From: Pomphorhynchus laevis
Lineage: Eukaryota; Acanthocephala; Palaeacanthocephala; Echinorhynchida; Pomphorhynchidae
DNA length: 64,000 bases
Assembly: GCA_012934845.2 (NCBI GenBank)
Contig: WNNJ02002701.1
Coordinates: 61,741 to 125,740, forward strand
Direction: 5' to 3'
The notes beneath the pieces were generated by a model, which saw only the letters and a list, made by a program, of their open reading frames with translations, ran no database searches and was not told the DNA's origin. This document shows, piece by piece, positions 1 to 11,829 of this stretch. Positions within the stretch are counted from its first letter, which is position 1, and each line of letters opens with the position of its first letter. Both the position numbers and the translations under genes were made by a program.

Positions 1-1
1 A

Positions 2-154
2 TTCCACCCATTTTTAGTAGACACGGGATCGATGCATACTCCGTCCTTAATTTATCCGCGTTCAAGCTGTTTCCTCTATCAACCAAAAAATGTCAGAGTT
101 GATGGAAGATCAAAAATCTCACTGTATATGGAAAATTTAGATATAACTGTATTG
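2..154 (+). mobile_element. Retropepsin fragment of an LTR retroelement (fossil), cut by the window edge
   Basis: The second forward frame reads FHPFLVDTGSMHTPSLIYPR. The FLVDTGS core is the active-site motif of retroviral-type aspartic proteases in Ty3/Gypsy and BEL elements. About 50 residues are visible, and no neighbouring gag or RT sequence is recognisable to the right. It is a broken fragment of an old element whose remainder, if any, lies left of the window. Family below LTR retroelement cannot be resolved. Confidence 0.6.
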
Positions 155-1206
155 TAGCTATTAGTAGTAGTTTCTACAGAGCAACTGTCAAAGAGAATGG
201 TTCAGTGTGATATAAAATTCGTATTAACTTGATATTGCATTCGTAATAATTTCACGATTTCAAAATTAAGCCTTTGATTTAGTTTATTGTAGTAAATTCA
301 AAAATTATAGAAATTATTTATTGATTTATAAATTAAAACTTTACAAAACTTTGTAAAGTTTAATCATAATTTTATCTAATCAACCAATCACAACCAACTG
401 CATCAGTTGTACATATTGATAATAATAATACATCAGTTGTATTAATTCAATAATTAATATAACTGTAATACATCAGTTGTATTAAAGATATATAATAATC
501 AATTATATTTATACATTCTCTATAAATTTTGTATCTTTTCATTTGGAATGTTGGTCAAACAATGAGTCAACTTGAATAATTAATCCAACTTTAATACATC
601 AGTTGTATTAAAGATATATAATAATCAATTATATTTATACATTCTCTATAAATTTTGTATCTTTTCATTTGGAATGTTGGTCAAACAATGAGTCAACTTG
701 AATATTCGATACGTTATACAAAGATATATAAAACAAAATTACATAAATTTTGCTTAAATTGCCAAATAATATTAGCTCTGATAGAAAATAATACACAATT
801 TACCTGTTTTTCAATCTTGAATTGTCGCCATGCTTGATTTGCATCAATATTGAATCTTTAAAATAATTAAATTGCCATTTATGAGGAAATGCCATACATA
901 CCTTGCAAGAAATTCAAATGTGGCCGCTTGATCCTTGCGTTTATTGAGATTAAGGCCATAAATAACTATTTCTCCTTTACTTAGTGACGTTTTCCTTAAT
1001 AATAAGTATCAATAAAAGTATGCATGTGCTGGCAATTCTTTAAACCCTTTGATGACAAAATCCTGAACTTTAATATTTACGTCATTCAAAACAACTCTGA
1101 GTTCACAGGCATAGACAGGATGTTGAAATTGAATATGTTCCAGAATACACTGTATATGATATCAAATAAAATGCAAATTATTAGAAATATATTCACTCTG
1201 ATCTGT
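155..1206. repeat. AT-rich DNA with a 113-bp direct duplication (466-578 and 592-704)
   Basis: Two virtually identical 113-bp copies, both starting TAATACATCAGTTGTATTAA and ending CAACTTGAATA, lie 126 bp apart. A shorter TACATCAGTTGTATTA motif also occurs just upstream (about 428-445), so the duplication may have grown by slippage or unequal exchange. Near identity implies it is recent. No gene is recognisable in the rest of the stretch. Confidence 0.8.
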
Positions 1207-1411
1207 ATTAAAAATTTTGAATTTCCAGGAACTATCAGGTATAGTTAAACGACAAGAAAAAAAATATTTTAATATTTCGCAAGTAACTACGAAAGCATCT
1301 TCAGAAAATTTTCTGAAGATGCTAGTAGTTACTAGCGAAATATCAAAATATTTTTTTCTTGTCGTTTAACTAAACCTGATAGTTCCTGGAAATTAAAAAA
1401 TTTAAAATGTT
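1207..1411. repeat. ~200-bp near-perfect palindrome made of two PLE-type termini head to head
   Basis: The centre is at 1308/1309, with no spacer between the arms. The right arm reads TTTTCTGAAGATGCTAG, a small hairpin loop, CTAGCGAAATATC, then a T-rich stretch and a GTTCCTGG block. The left arm is its reverse complement with a few mismatches. The same arm occurs once, unpaired, at 58080-58190. The CTGAAGA / hairpin / GAAA layout resembles hammerhead motifs known at ends of Penelope-like elements. Assignment to a PLE is inference, because no reverse transcriptase is attached here. Confidence 0.75.
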
Positions 1412-2984
1412 AATATTTAAATTGAAAACTTACGCCGGAAGGAAATGAGCTGCTCTCTGAGAATGTGTCAGTGAAAAGTAATTGAAGTGGACAGGAAAGC
1501 ATCTAGAAAAATATCATTTCGCACACATTGCAATAAAATCAAAACGTATTTAGGCGACTTGAATGCAGGCATATGTTAATCAACATATGCGGATAATTAA
1601 TATATGAATAATATTATTCTAGAAATAAAATGTTTTGATAAATTTAGAATAGTTTGTATTTGGTTTATCAAATGTACTTGGTTTATCAAATGTACTGTAA
1701 TTTGGCGAAAAACGCCAAATTCGTATTTATTTCTACAAAATAATTGAAGTAGAAAGTTGAAACTTTATTAAAAAATATATTATAAAATATTAAATGCCGT
1801 AAAATGTTTTACATAAAAAATGTAAAATTTGTATAGAAAGTTAAGGGCTACACAACTATAACTTAAGCCTATTAAACATTTAATTGCAAAAAATCAAAAA
1901 TAGCTTTTGATTATATTTTATTAAATTTTCTCTTTTTGTTTATTTTTATAAAAAAAACATCATAATTATTAATTCGTAAGCACATTTTTATCGAAATTTT
2001 AGTAGAATTCTCAAAATTATAATCGGTAACACTTTATAACTGTACAATTAGATCCTAAAATACCGTTATTTTTTTTAAATTCATTAGGCTAAGAAAAAAA
2101 TTATCTTAAAAAATTTAAATAAAAATTTTATTAAAAATATTATGAACTTCAATCTTTAGGTAAAAATGATATGTTCAATGATTTAAAAATTGTTAAGTAT
2201 ATTGAGGCATGTACCACATTAACTTTACTAGGACGAGGCTAAAATATAGATGAGCAAAATTTTATTGAAATTACATTGAATAAATTACGTTATAATTCAC
2301 ATGTATCTAATTGAGACTTTAATAAATCAGCCTATTGACAATATCCTCGATGATTAAATAATGAATAATGGCTTGAGATATTGAGGGCTGAAAGAATAAG
2401 GCATGTAACCAAACTAGTTATTCAAAAATCAACGTATTTTGACATCTATTAAGTTGTGAACAATTAGTATAATTAAAATGTACTAATTGTAATTAAAATG
2501 TATTTAATCAATTAGAATTCAATTAGTTATTTACTTCGAAATTAACATTATATTAACAACATATATAGTTTGAATATATATTATCTCTGATTACTTTTAT
2601 GCGCTATGTAATAAAGATAAACTCGGACAGATATTTTTCTAATTTAAGAAACATTCAAATTTTAATGAGCTGGGAGAGGCGACACAATTCTTTAAATCTT
2701 TCAATCTGGTTCATATTGGAGACGAGAATATTTCACAAAAACAAATATGTACAGTCTGGGATGTATCAGTTTAATAAGGCTAATTATGCCAAACAAATAG
2801 TTAATTTTCAGTATCACTTATAAGATTGTTCAAATATCGTACCCCCTTAACTTTATCTAGATATCGTTTCAACTGCTATCATCCCTATTTGTATTGGACA
2901 TACATCAAATTTTTTTATATATTCTAGATATTTGTATTGCAGCAAATGGTTTATATTGTAAATGCTAAAACTTTTCCTCTGCTC
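1412..2984. other. AT-rich intergenic DNA, no gene seen
   Basis: Long A and T runs and stop codons in all frames. Short ORFs (for example at 2599-2823) have no recognisable motif and look like chance. No repeat of note beyond low complexity. Confidence 0.6.
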
Positions 2985-5330
2985 AGAAAACTTATTTACA
3001 ATTCACAAAGGAGACCATAATCCAGCAGAATGAAGAGATCATCGGGAGAGAGATAGTTAAGAGGAAGTGAAAAGAGTGAAGAATTAAGTAAGCCTGTGCA
3101 GAGAATATGGATATCGAGAAGTTTCCAGGACCGACTTGGTGTGGATAATGGTGGGGTCGGAAAAGGAGGATGGGGACGGGTAAGAGTGACAATGAAATTT
3201 CGGACAAACCTGGATCAGTAATTGACAAGGATGTATAGTCATTGAAGCAGTTAGAAACAGCAATGATGTCGAGAGCACCGCCGAGAATATGAGTTGGGCT
3301 TGTTATAAGAAATTTATAGTTTAAATCAGAAAAAAGATTAGCTAAAGTGATAGAGTCAGAGTCAGCCGGGCGATCAAGACGAATGTTAAAGTCACCAAGA
3401 GCAAATAAAGTAGTATAAGACAATAAACAGTGCGACAGGGAATCTGCAAGCTCGCTAAAAAACATACGTGAGAGGGTAGCTGAGCTTGGACGGTATACAA
3501 TCACAAGTTCCAGAGGGAAAGGAGTTGATGATCTGCATATTAGCAATTCGAAAGAAGTGGAACGGATGTTAGCATTAATTTTACGTAGAGACGTTGGATG
3601 ACGAGCAATAGCAATAATATCGCCATGATTAGAAGTAGTAGATGTGGAAGAGACAACTGACCGAGCTGATTCAACTAGAGAACAACAAGAGCGATATAGA
3701 CGACGAGTAGCAAGATCGTCAGAGTCAAAGTGCCAGTATTCGGTAATGCAGAGAATATCGATAGATAATTGATTGAAGATATCAATGAGCAGATCAGCTT
3801 TAAGAAGAATGGAGCGAGTGTTAAAAAGACTAAGACGAAAAGTATGCTCAAGAGCGAGATCGACTAGCAAAGAAGACTGGTAGAGAGACGGGACGCCATC
3901 GGATTTTTGACCTGGTGCGTACGATGTGAAAATTTCTGTTGATTTTACGGATTGGTAGAGATGACTCATCGTTTGTTTCCCTCGATGTTTCTCAATGCGA
4001 GCTAAATTGCGCTGGGCAATATCATAAGGAGAGCAGTCAGGAAAGATACGACATGTAGATTAAGTGGTAAAAAGTTTAAACGTTGAAAGAGTACGAAGAG
4101 GCATGTGAACTATGTCGGAAAACGATTTTTAGGAGTGGAGGACTGAGATGATTGGATTCAGTGGATTTGTTTAAACGAATAAAGGATACAGGATCAATAT
4201 TATTGAAGAGGGATGGGTTATCATCAGGAAGAATGGTTGCTAGGATAGACCTGAAAGCAAATACATCATCATCGAGGCGAGATTATGGAGAAGCAGATTC
4301 GGAAAGCTTTAAGTTTGATATGATAATACAGCGATCGCGCGAAGGAAAACGATTTCGTGGAAGTGGTGGATGGACAGAGATGGTAGGAGTCCATGCAGAT
4401 AGAAGTAGAAATGACAGTGGTGCTCGATAGAGAATTAAGATTGGTTAAAGCAAGTGTGACAGGAGTGGGGTGTTGAATCGGTTGATCAGAGATGTGACTT
4501 GAGATTATTTTGAAAGAAGGATGTAAATTATTTGGAAGTGATACGTGAGAGGTAAAGTAAGGAGAATTAAGATAGGTTAGGGCATGTGTGACAGGAGTGT
4601 AGTGTTGAATCAGTTGATAGAATATGTTGCTAGAAATGATTTTGACGGAAGGATGTAGATTATTGGAAAGTGATCCGTGGGAGGTAGATTAAGGGGAAAT
4701 AAGATAGGTTGGAGCATGTGTAACAGAAGTGGAGTGTTGAATCGGTTGATCGGAGATGTTACTGGATATGATTTTTACGGAATGATGTAAATTATTGAGA
4801 CTGATACAGAGGAGGTAGAGTAAGGAGTACGTGAAGAGAATAAAAAGTTTGAGATTTATTTAGATTGGGGGAGGAATAGAAAAGAGGAGGTACGAGATAA
4901 AAACTTTACCGTTAGCATCATTAGAATGAGGAAGATGTATGGAAGTTTATTCGTAGTTGAACGAAGAGTGTGTTAGAGAGTGGGTTCAATAATAGGGTTA
5001 TAAGATGCGAAGTCAAGTGTTGATGCAAGGGAAACATCTGAAACAGTATTGGTATGGGTGGTCGTGTGTGATACAGAAGTAAAGGAGCAGGATAGCTGTA
5101 GTAGTCGTACTGGTGTACAAAAACCGCATGTGAACTGTTTACGCTTATACACCGAGCGGTCGGATATTTTGACACACAAAAAAGTCCATACATCACAATT
5201 TTTGGAATCACATCCAACTTCAAAACTGGTATGACCAACATTGCATTCCGATGTGGAGATGCTTGATCAGGAACAGGGATCTGAGATCGTGCTTTTCTAG
5301 GCATGCACTTTTACCGATAGATTGAGCTCA
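2985..5330 (-). mobile_element. L2-type (CR1 superfamily) LINE, 5' half only: ORF1 with PHD-like finger plus endonuclease
   Basis: Read on the minus strand from about 5300. First comes an ORF1 region with a PHD-like zinc finger (CDSKNCDVWTF, then FTCGFC, about 5225-5107). Three imperfect tandem units of about 131 bp follow (4431-4815). Next is the apurinic-type endonuclease: LFNTRSILLKADLL, DILCITEYWH, IVYRPSS, then GDFNIRLDRP (ORF at 3969-2992). The reverse transcriptase half and the 3' end are missing, the opposite of usual 5' truncation, so the 3' half was probably lost by deletion or later rearrangement. The endonuclease frame is open for 325 codons, one of the better preserved copies here. 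No intact element remains. Confidence 0.85.
4431..4815 (-). repeat. Three tandem ~131-bp units inside LINE ORF1/linker region
   Basis: Units start near 4431, 4563 and 4695. Each repeats the pattern AATTAAGATaGGTTagaGCA, then a TGTGACAGGAGTG-like block, TGTTGAATCGGTTGAT, and ATGTAAATTATT. The plus-strand LINE copies (11960-12130 and 20930-21180) show the same repeated phrases, so the tandem block belongs to the element rather than to this insertion. Confidence 0.75.
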
Positions 5331-5350
5331 ATCCGCGAGCGTAGCGAACG

Positions 5351-5598
5351 GAACTGACAGGAATGATATGGAAATGACAGGAATGATATGGAACTGACAG
5401 GAATGACATGGAACTGACAGAAATAATCTGAAACTGACAGGAATAATAATCTGAAACTGACAGGAATAATAATCTGAAACTGACAGGAATAATCTGGAAC
5501 TGACAGGAATAATATGGAACTGACAGGAATAATATGGAACTGACAGGAATAATCTGGAACTGTCAGGAATATCTGGAACTGACACGAATAATTATATG
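5351..5598. repeat. Minisatellite: about 12 units of 19-23 bp (GAACTGACAGGAATRATMTG)
   Basis: Twelve head-to-tail units can be counted. Variation is mostly GATATG/AATATG/AATCTG at the unit end and an extra AAT in two units. It sits immediately upstream, in LINE orientation, of the minus-strand ORF1 start near 5304, so it may be the 5' UTR of that LINE or an unrelated expansion. The open frame across it is only a product of the repeat. Confidence 0.9.
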
Positions 5599-5639
5599 TT
5601 AATTATTTCTCCAATTTTTTAAGGTATATAATTTTTTAA

Positions 5640-5880
5640 GGTATTTATACCTTAAATGCCTTAAGGTATTTTTCTGGATGCAGAAATTGCGATATCGTAT
5701 ATGCGATGTGCGGGTGCATGAGCATATTTGAGGATGTTATCGACGTATTGCATGACGTTAATGGAGTAAGGTTTGATAAGTGGAGAGAGATCGCCGAGTA
5801 GAAAGAAAAGCAGGGGTCCTAGGACTGAACCTTGTGGGACCTCGCAGAAAATAGGGATGATAGGAGAGGATGATGAATTT
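5640..5880 (-). mobile_element. L2-type LINE reverse transcriptase scrap
   Basis: The minus strand encodes a decayed stretch containing VPQGSVLGPLLFFLLGDLSP and a YADD-region remnant (MQYVDNIL), matching the copies at 6480 and 26450. It is about 240 bp long, with both ends truncated. Confidence 0.7.
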
Positions 5881-6050
5881 GAACAGACTCGAAAAGAACA
5901 ATTAAATCGATTACTGTCTCAGCCTTGTCGTCCATTTTTCAAAATTCATTATCCTACCCCTACAATACTCACCTCCTCGAAACATGATTTAGATTTGTTG
6001 TGGTCATGTAAGCGTGCGCCGTGACGCATTTGCCACGTAAAAATAAGTGC
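5881..6050 (+). mobile_element. L2-type LINE 3' end scrap with terminal stem-loop
   Basis: The plus strand ends with GTGGTCATGTAAGCGTGC, a short loop, GACGCATTTGCCACGTAAA (about 6001-6042). This is the same 3' terminus as full LINE copies at 24915, 18811 and 27350. It lies between two minus-strand reverse transcriptase scraps, so the local order is a mosaic of opposite-strand pieces. Confidence 0.75.
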
Positions 6051-6690
6051 ATATATTTCAAGGGAAGGGAAGCGATGAAATAAGAGAAATAAAATAACGG
6101 AAGTCAATAACGGGCGGATACGGCGGATGGTCACGGATAATTAAGTTAGACGAGCGGACCTTGTCACGGACGAAGGGTTTAGGGAAAGGTGATCATCGAA
6201 ATGGAATCCTGAGAAATAGAGATTGTGGATTATGGTGATGATTAATGATGCAAAAGATAGAGTGGGAGGAAATACGTTTGGTTTACGGGGGAGTATCCAC
6301 ATTATTTTGGACTTGTCGGGGTTTAGAACGATATGGAGATTGGAGAGACGTTTGTAGATAGAAGAAAGACAGTTGGAGGCAGAAATGCCGATATCGTGTA
6401 TGCGATGGGGGTGCATAAGCATATATGAGGATGTCATCGGCATATAGCATGACGTTAAAGGAGTAAGCTTTGATTAACGGAGAGAGACTGCAAAGCAGAA
6501 CAGACGCGAAGAGAACGGTCGGATAGATATGAGGCAAACCATGCTACGGAGAAGGAAGAAAAGCAGCAATTATAACGAAGTCGAGACAGGAGGATGGAGT
6601 GAGCGACGATGTCTAAGGCGGAAAAGAGGTCGATGGAGATTAGAACACTATATTGAGCCTTGCCACGATAAACGTGTAGGTCGTTGTAAA
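6051..6690 (-). mobile_element. L2-type LINE reverse transcriptase fragment with intact YADD
   Basis: On the minus strand, AYSFNVMLYADDILIYA carries the catalytic YADD box. It is followed, after a frameshift, by LNPDKSKIMWILPRKPN and a GFHFDDHLSLNP segment. Closest in the window to the 25765-27400 copy. Truncated at both ends and frame-broken. Confidence 0.8.
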
Positions 6691-6839
6691 CTTTAATGCA
6701 GGCTTGTAAACTTTAATGTAGATATACACAGTGCTTTACAATCACGAACTATCTATTGTAACATTTCTGTAACATTTTTTGTATCATAAACATTTCCAAA
6801 ACTGTAACTATAATATTAAGATGAGGCTGTAAACATTAT

Positions 6840-7030
6840 AGATCAGACGAGCTAATATTATATAAACATCCGGTTAAATTTACAAACACCTATAAGTATC
6901 TAGGTATTCATTTGACATCTAGATTGTCTTTTCACTTCAACTTTAGAACGAAGGCTCTTAAACTTGTCGAGGCGCTCGCTGCAATAAAATGTCGACAAAA
7001 TCCCTTTATAATATAACACAGAAGAGATAC
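6840..7030 (+). mobile_element. Scrap of a different LINE (RT thumb, YLGI motif)
   Basis: One open frame reads DELILYKHPVKFTNTYKYLG, then IHLTSRLSFHFNFRTKALKL. The YKYLG(I/V)xL phrase marks the segment just after the palm of many non-LTR reverse transcriptases. Codons differ from the L2-type copies, so this is a separate family. The following 250 bp to 7290 show no clear signal. Confidence 0.6.
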
Positions 7031-7289
7031 TAAATACTTTGAGGCAATGCTAGAAACCTATCATAACATATAGTTTGCTAACTTTTAAGAAGGATCTTCA
7101 AATAGAATACTTCATCCAAATATATAAATGTAAATGACTCTGTTTTGAAAGATACGTTAGCGTATCCGCCAAGACAATTCTTGAAGCTTAACTCTTCTAA
7201 GTTTGATTATCAATGTAGACAAAACATCCTTTAGCAATGCCTTTTCGATATACCAAGATAAATGGAATTATAACATTGAGCAAGCATTC

Positions 7290-7640
7290 GTTTCAAATAT
7301 TTTCAGTAATCATTTTTATCAATGACTTTCCCAGTGAGGTTACTTGATTTCTGACTCCGTTGTTCGAACAAGATCTTGATCATCAAGACTTTTCACAACA
7401 GCCTCTTTCCTATTAGTCAAAACATGTGATGGAGCTAGATCGGATGTCGACACTGTTGCTTCTTTCCAATTAGGAGAACGGATTCATTCATAATTCGGGT
7501 TTGAACTCACAATTTAATGGTCACCACCATATGATCTGATTTGGTTTGTTTGACGAAGTTTCGAAGTAAAGCAGGACAAGGCGATAGCGAGCTGGAGATA
7601 GAGTAAAGATCGGATAGGATGTAAAGCCACATAAAAGACT
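7290..7640 (-). mobile_element. Inverted fragment of the neighbouring Ty3/Gypsy element
   Basis: This segment is the reverse complement of about 10960-11390, the distal end of the Ty3/Gypsy element that follows, with moderate divergence. Shared landmarks include the AACAAGATCTTGATCATCAA block and the GTCGACATCCGATCTAGCTC block. It is a fossil fragment of a second copy, or a piece moved by rearrangement. Confidence 0.7.
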
Positions 7641-10600
7641 GATTTCCATTAAGTTTAAGTAAGACCTCGGACATTTTAGTCAGTTTTTCAGTACTGACTC
7701 AGTCAGACTGAAAATCAGTCAAATAACAATTATCAAATTCGTACGTCGAATATCAAATAAATATCAAATTCGTAGGATATCCCGATAATATTTGTCCAAC
7801 TCAATTGCGTCTTAATGAGTGATCGAGGAGACGCATTTGCAAATTTGGTTTTAAGTCATTGTACGGATATATTGTGCGAAAATTATTACTATCATGGTTA
7901 GAAAGTAAATTTCCACGCCTATTCAGATTTAAGGCAAGTCCGAAACTTCACCAGCAGAGTGGAAACATTAACTACGTACCTTCGAAAATTGCCTGGAGGA
8001 GCTTACATCAACGAGCGCCGCAAGACCTTCGAGCAAGTTACATTTGCTAATCAACTATGTTTCAACGGCGGTGTACGACCTTATATCGGAATGTACAACT
8101 TACGAGAACGCTAAACAAATTCTGGAATGAACGTTCTTAAAGCCTCCGAATACAGACTTTGCTAGACACCGACTCACCACAGGGAAACAGGACACACAAG
8201 AAAGTATCAATGACTTTCTTTGTCAGTTCAATCAGCTAGCAAAGGATTGTGACTTTCAAGAAGTGTCGGCTAAAGTGCAAACAGACGAAACTATACGAGA
8301 TGCTTTTATTACTATATTAAAGGACGCGTCTATATAACAAAAGCTGTTGGAGCATAGTGTATTTTCGCTCGACATGGCAGTCACAACAACACGAAAATGG
8401 AAATGGCTCAGAGGGATGCACAACACCACATTACAGTCCAATAGATACCCTAGAGATTTCGGCTTCCATTAATCTGATTCCTAACTTCGTAAAACTGTCA
8501 GACGGACGAGACGACTTTGCTGTTTCTGTTTCAAAGCCTCAAACAATCAAACGACGGTAAGATGGCAATTCAAAATGTAACTTCTGCGGAAATGCTTATC
8601 ACGAACGAAGTATCTAGCAAAAGATTTAAATTGTTTTAACTGCGGGAAGCGAGGACATTTTGCTAGTGTATGCACATCGCGACAACATTATTGTTCCTTA
8701 ATGCAACAATCAAATCTTGCAGTGTCATCCTCATTACCAATACATGGATACAGCTTAGTGCCTGCCAAAATAAGAAATAATATCATATCAGCACTTGATA
8801 GTGGAAGCGTCAATAATTTAATGTCCCCGTACTAAAGATTTATGTGGACTACATATGTTTCGCTCTTCCGAAACAATCAATGTGACTTCAGCTGATAAGA
8901 AAACCACTACCATCACACACTGCTTTGCTGATCTCGAAGTAGGAAACAGACTCCATCGAAATCTCAAGCTATCGATTCTACCTGGATTGTGTTCACCGTT
9001 GGTTTTAGGTCAGAACTTCATGAAAAGGAATAAAGCAGTATCTTTTTTATACAGAAATTACGAATCACCAGAATTAACAATCTGCGCTCTCAGTTGTCTC
9101 AATATTGATCATCCTCAATGATTCACAAATCTAAGCAACGAAATAACAATGTGTCTACAAGATCTAGCCGTACGTCTAAGCAGGATGTCGAGTTCATCAA
9201 TCAAAAAATTGCAGGCTTATTGCCTTCGGACATTATCAAATATTCTAACTAACCCTTGTGGGCTTAAGTTATTGTCACAAAGTCGAACAGAAATAAGCGT
9301 CGAATGGTTATCGATTACGTTAGGACAATAAACATATTTACTTACCCGGATTATTTTCCTATGCCCTAAATAAATGAATTGGTGTTAGACTTATTAAAAT
9401 ATCAATTTTTTCAAAACTAGACCTAGAATCAACGTACTACCAGTACCCGTTGCGAGAGCAGAATCGATGATACACGGCGTTTGAGGCGAATGGCAGCTCT
9501 ATCGGTATAAAAGAATATCATTCGGTCTAACGCCATTTGGCCGCCTTTCAAAGAATAATGACGAATATCATTTCAGAAAACCACTTGAAATATACATATG
9601 TGTACATCGATGATGTTGTGGTTGCTGGGAAAGATCAACAATAACATGATGCTAATCTTGATGACTTTCGTATGGTCACCCTAAAGGACCGCATGAAATT
9701 AAATGAATCGAAGTTCACATACTCAATCACACAACTTGAATATCTCGGCTACCTAATAAGCAACCAAGAAATAAAACCTATTATAGCCCCTAATTCAACT
9801 GCCCACTCCAACTACACTAAGATCACTCAAGCGAGCAGTTGGCTTGTTTTCATATTACAGTTGCTAAATTCCGCATTACTCTGTAAAAATTAGGCCACTA
9901 CTGGATGTCAACAAATTCCCACTGAATGATCTTCAACTCCAATGTTTCCAGAAATTTAAAGAACAAATTGCAGAAGCTTTAATGGCCTCAATAGACGACG
10001 ACCTACTTTTTACTATAGAAATTGATGCTTCAGGCCAAGCCCTAGCCGCAGTCTTACAACAGCGCGAAAAACCGGTTGCTTTTTTCTCGAGATCTCTGTC
10101 AAAAGTTAAACTAGCGCAATCATCTGCCAAATGTGAAGCTGCTGCGATTGTAGAATCAGTGCGGAAATGGAGATAATTGCTTATGAGGCGAAAGTTTACA
10201 ATTGTTATGGATCAGCAGGTAGTCTCGTTTATATTTAACTCATCAAGGAAAAGGCGTATCAGGTACGACAAGCTTACTCGTTGGAGGCTTGAGCTTTCGA
10301 ATTACTGGTACGAGATTAAATATAGATCGGTCAAATCAAACATCGCAGCTGATACGTTATCTCGGAGTTTCCGTGGCGTTATCAATCATTCGCTAAAAGA
10401 CTTACATATTGCTCTGTGTCATTCCGGAATCGCGTAACTGAATTACTTCGTGAATCAGAAAAATTGTTCATACTCCATAAAAGAGGTCCTGTGAGTTTGT
10501 GCCGACTGTGCATTGTGTGCTGAATTAACTCCAAGGTTTCATCAACAAAAGCATTTACAACTGATCACAGCTCGACGACTCTTCGATCGACTCTCAATAG

Positions 10601-11560
10601 ATTTAATGGGTCCTAAGCTGACTATAGAAAACGACAAATACTTACTAGTCATTAAAGACGAATACTCACGATATCCCTTCGTATACCTCTGTGCGAATAC
10701 ATCTGCGAAAACTCTTGTGTGTTGTCTGCAGAATCTTTTTTCGGTATTCGGAGTCCCAGTGGTAGTGCATTCTGACCGAGGTAGTCGATTCACTTATGTA
10801 GAACTGCGTGAGTTCTTATGAATCAATGGTACGAATATCTCTCACACAACACCATACCATACAATCGGGAACGGCCAGTGCAAGCGCCTGAATTGAGTGA
10901 TATGGAAAAGTATCCAATTTGCTGCTAAATCCTGAGGTCATCCTCAAACTTAATGAAAATCATCTTATATGTGGCTTTACATTCTATCCGATCTTTATTG
11001 TGCATTACTACCAAATCCACTCATCATAAACAGGTCTTTAACTTTTCAATGAAATCGAACAACGGATACTCTATCGCCAGCTCGCTACCGCCTTGTCCTG
11101 CTTTACTTCGAAACTTCGTCAAACAAGCCAAATCAGATCATCTGATGGTGCCCATCGAAATTGTGAGTTCAAACCCGAATTATGAATGAATCCGATCTCC
11201 TACTTGGATAGAAGCAACAGTATCGACATCCGATCTAGCTCCATCACATGATTCGACTAATAGGAAAGAGGCTGTTGTGAAAAGTCTTGATGATCAAGAT
11301 CTTGTTCGAACAACGGAGTCAGAAATCAAGTAACCTCACTGGGAAAGTCATTGACAAGAATGATTACTCTGAAAATATTCTGTACCCAGGTCGTGATGTT
11401 AATATTCAACACCAAGAGACATTTGACCTTACGACAAAATACTAGTGAGAGTGGTGAGCTCCTCGATCCTCCCCGAATGCAGTCCAAAAAAGATGATGTA
11501 TTCAAATTCATACTAGAACGTTCTTCACGGAGTCGATTCATCAGAAGCTGCTGGTGCTAA
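7640..11560 (+). mobile_element. Broken Ty3/Gypsy LTR retrotransposon (fossil)
   Basis: Parts in order: gag with a CCHC zinc knuckle (CFNCGKRGHFASVC, about 8640-8690), protease region (about 8740-9050), reverse transcriptase (about 9350-9900, including YIDDVVV), RNase H (DASGQALAAVLQQ, about 10015-10380) and integrase core (DRLSIDLMGP to HSDRGSRF, about 10580-10790) with downstream sequence. This order (RT, RNase H, integrase) is Ty3/Gypsy. It is clearly dead, with well over ten breaks. No matching pair of LTRs was recognised, so its outer ends are approximate. It looks old. Confidence 0.85.
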
Positions 11561-11829
11561 AATATGGATGGGGAGAATGCGATGATTAAACCATTATATC
11601 TTATTAATTAACTCAATTTATAGATTGTTGAATAAAACATGTAGCGGTTTCTGTTTATAACACTAGATCATCACATTAATACAATATTGTAAAAAATAGA
11701 CAACACAAGTCTACGAATAAATTTGAGAATTTCAATAATTAATTGTAGCCACCCGAGGATTTGTGAAATTTTTAATTACTTTTAAAATAATAATTGAAAA
11801 ACTAATAAAAAACTATTCTTGAACCTACT
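11561..11829. other. AT-rich spacer
   Basis: No gene or repeat recognised between the Ty3/Gypsy fossil and the next LINE. Confidence 0.5.

Noticed and set aside
12-1250. ORFs at 655-837 and 1024-1248 as host genes
   Set aside because: No motif, AT-driven composition; one overlaps the 113-bp duplication and the other enters the PLE palindrome.
4152-4430. 92-codon plus-strand ORF as a gene
   Set aside because: It is the antisense shadow of the minus-strand LINE, matching the plus-strand copies at 12160-12360 and 21230-21440 in reverse.
5351-5598. CRISPR array
   Set aside because: The ~20-bp units are contiguous without unique spacers, in a eukaryotic LINE context.
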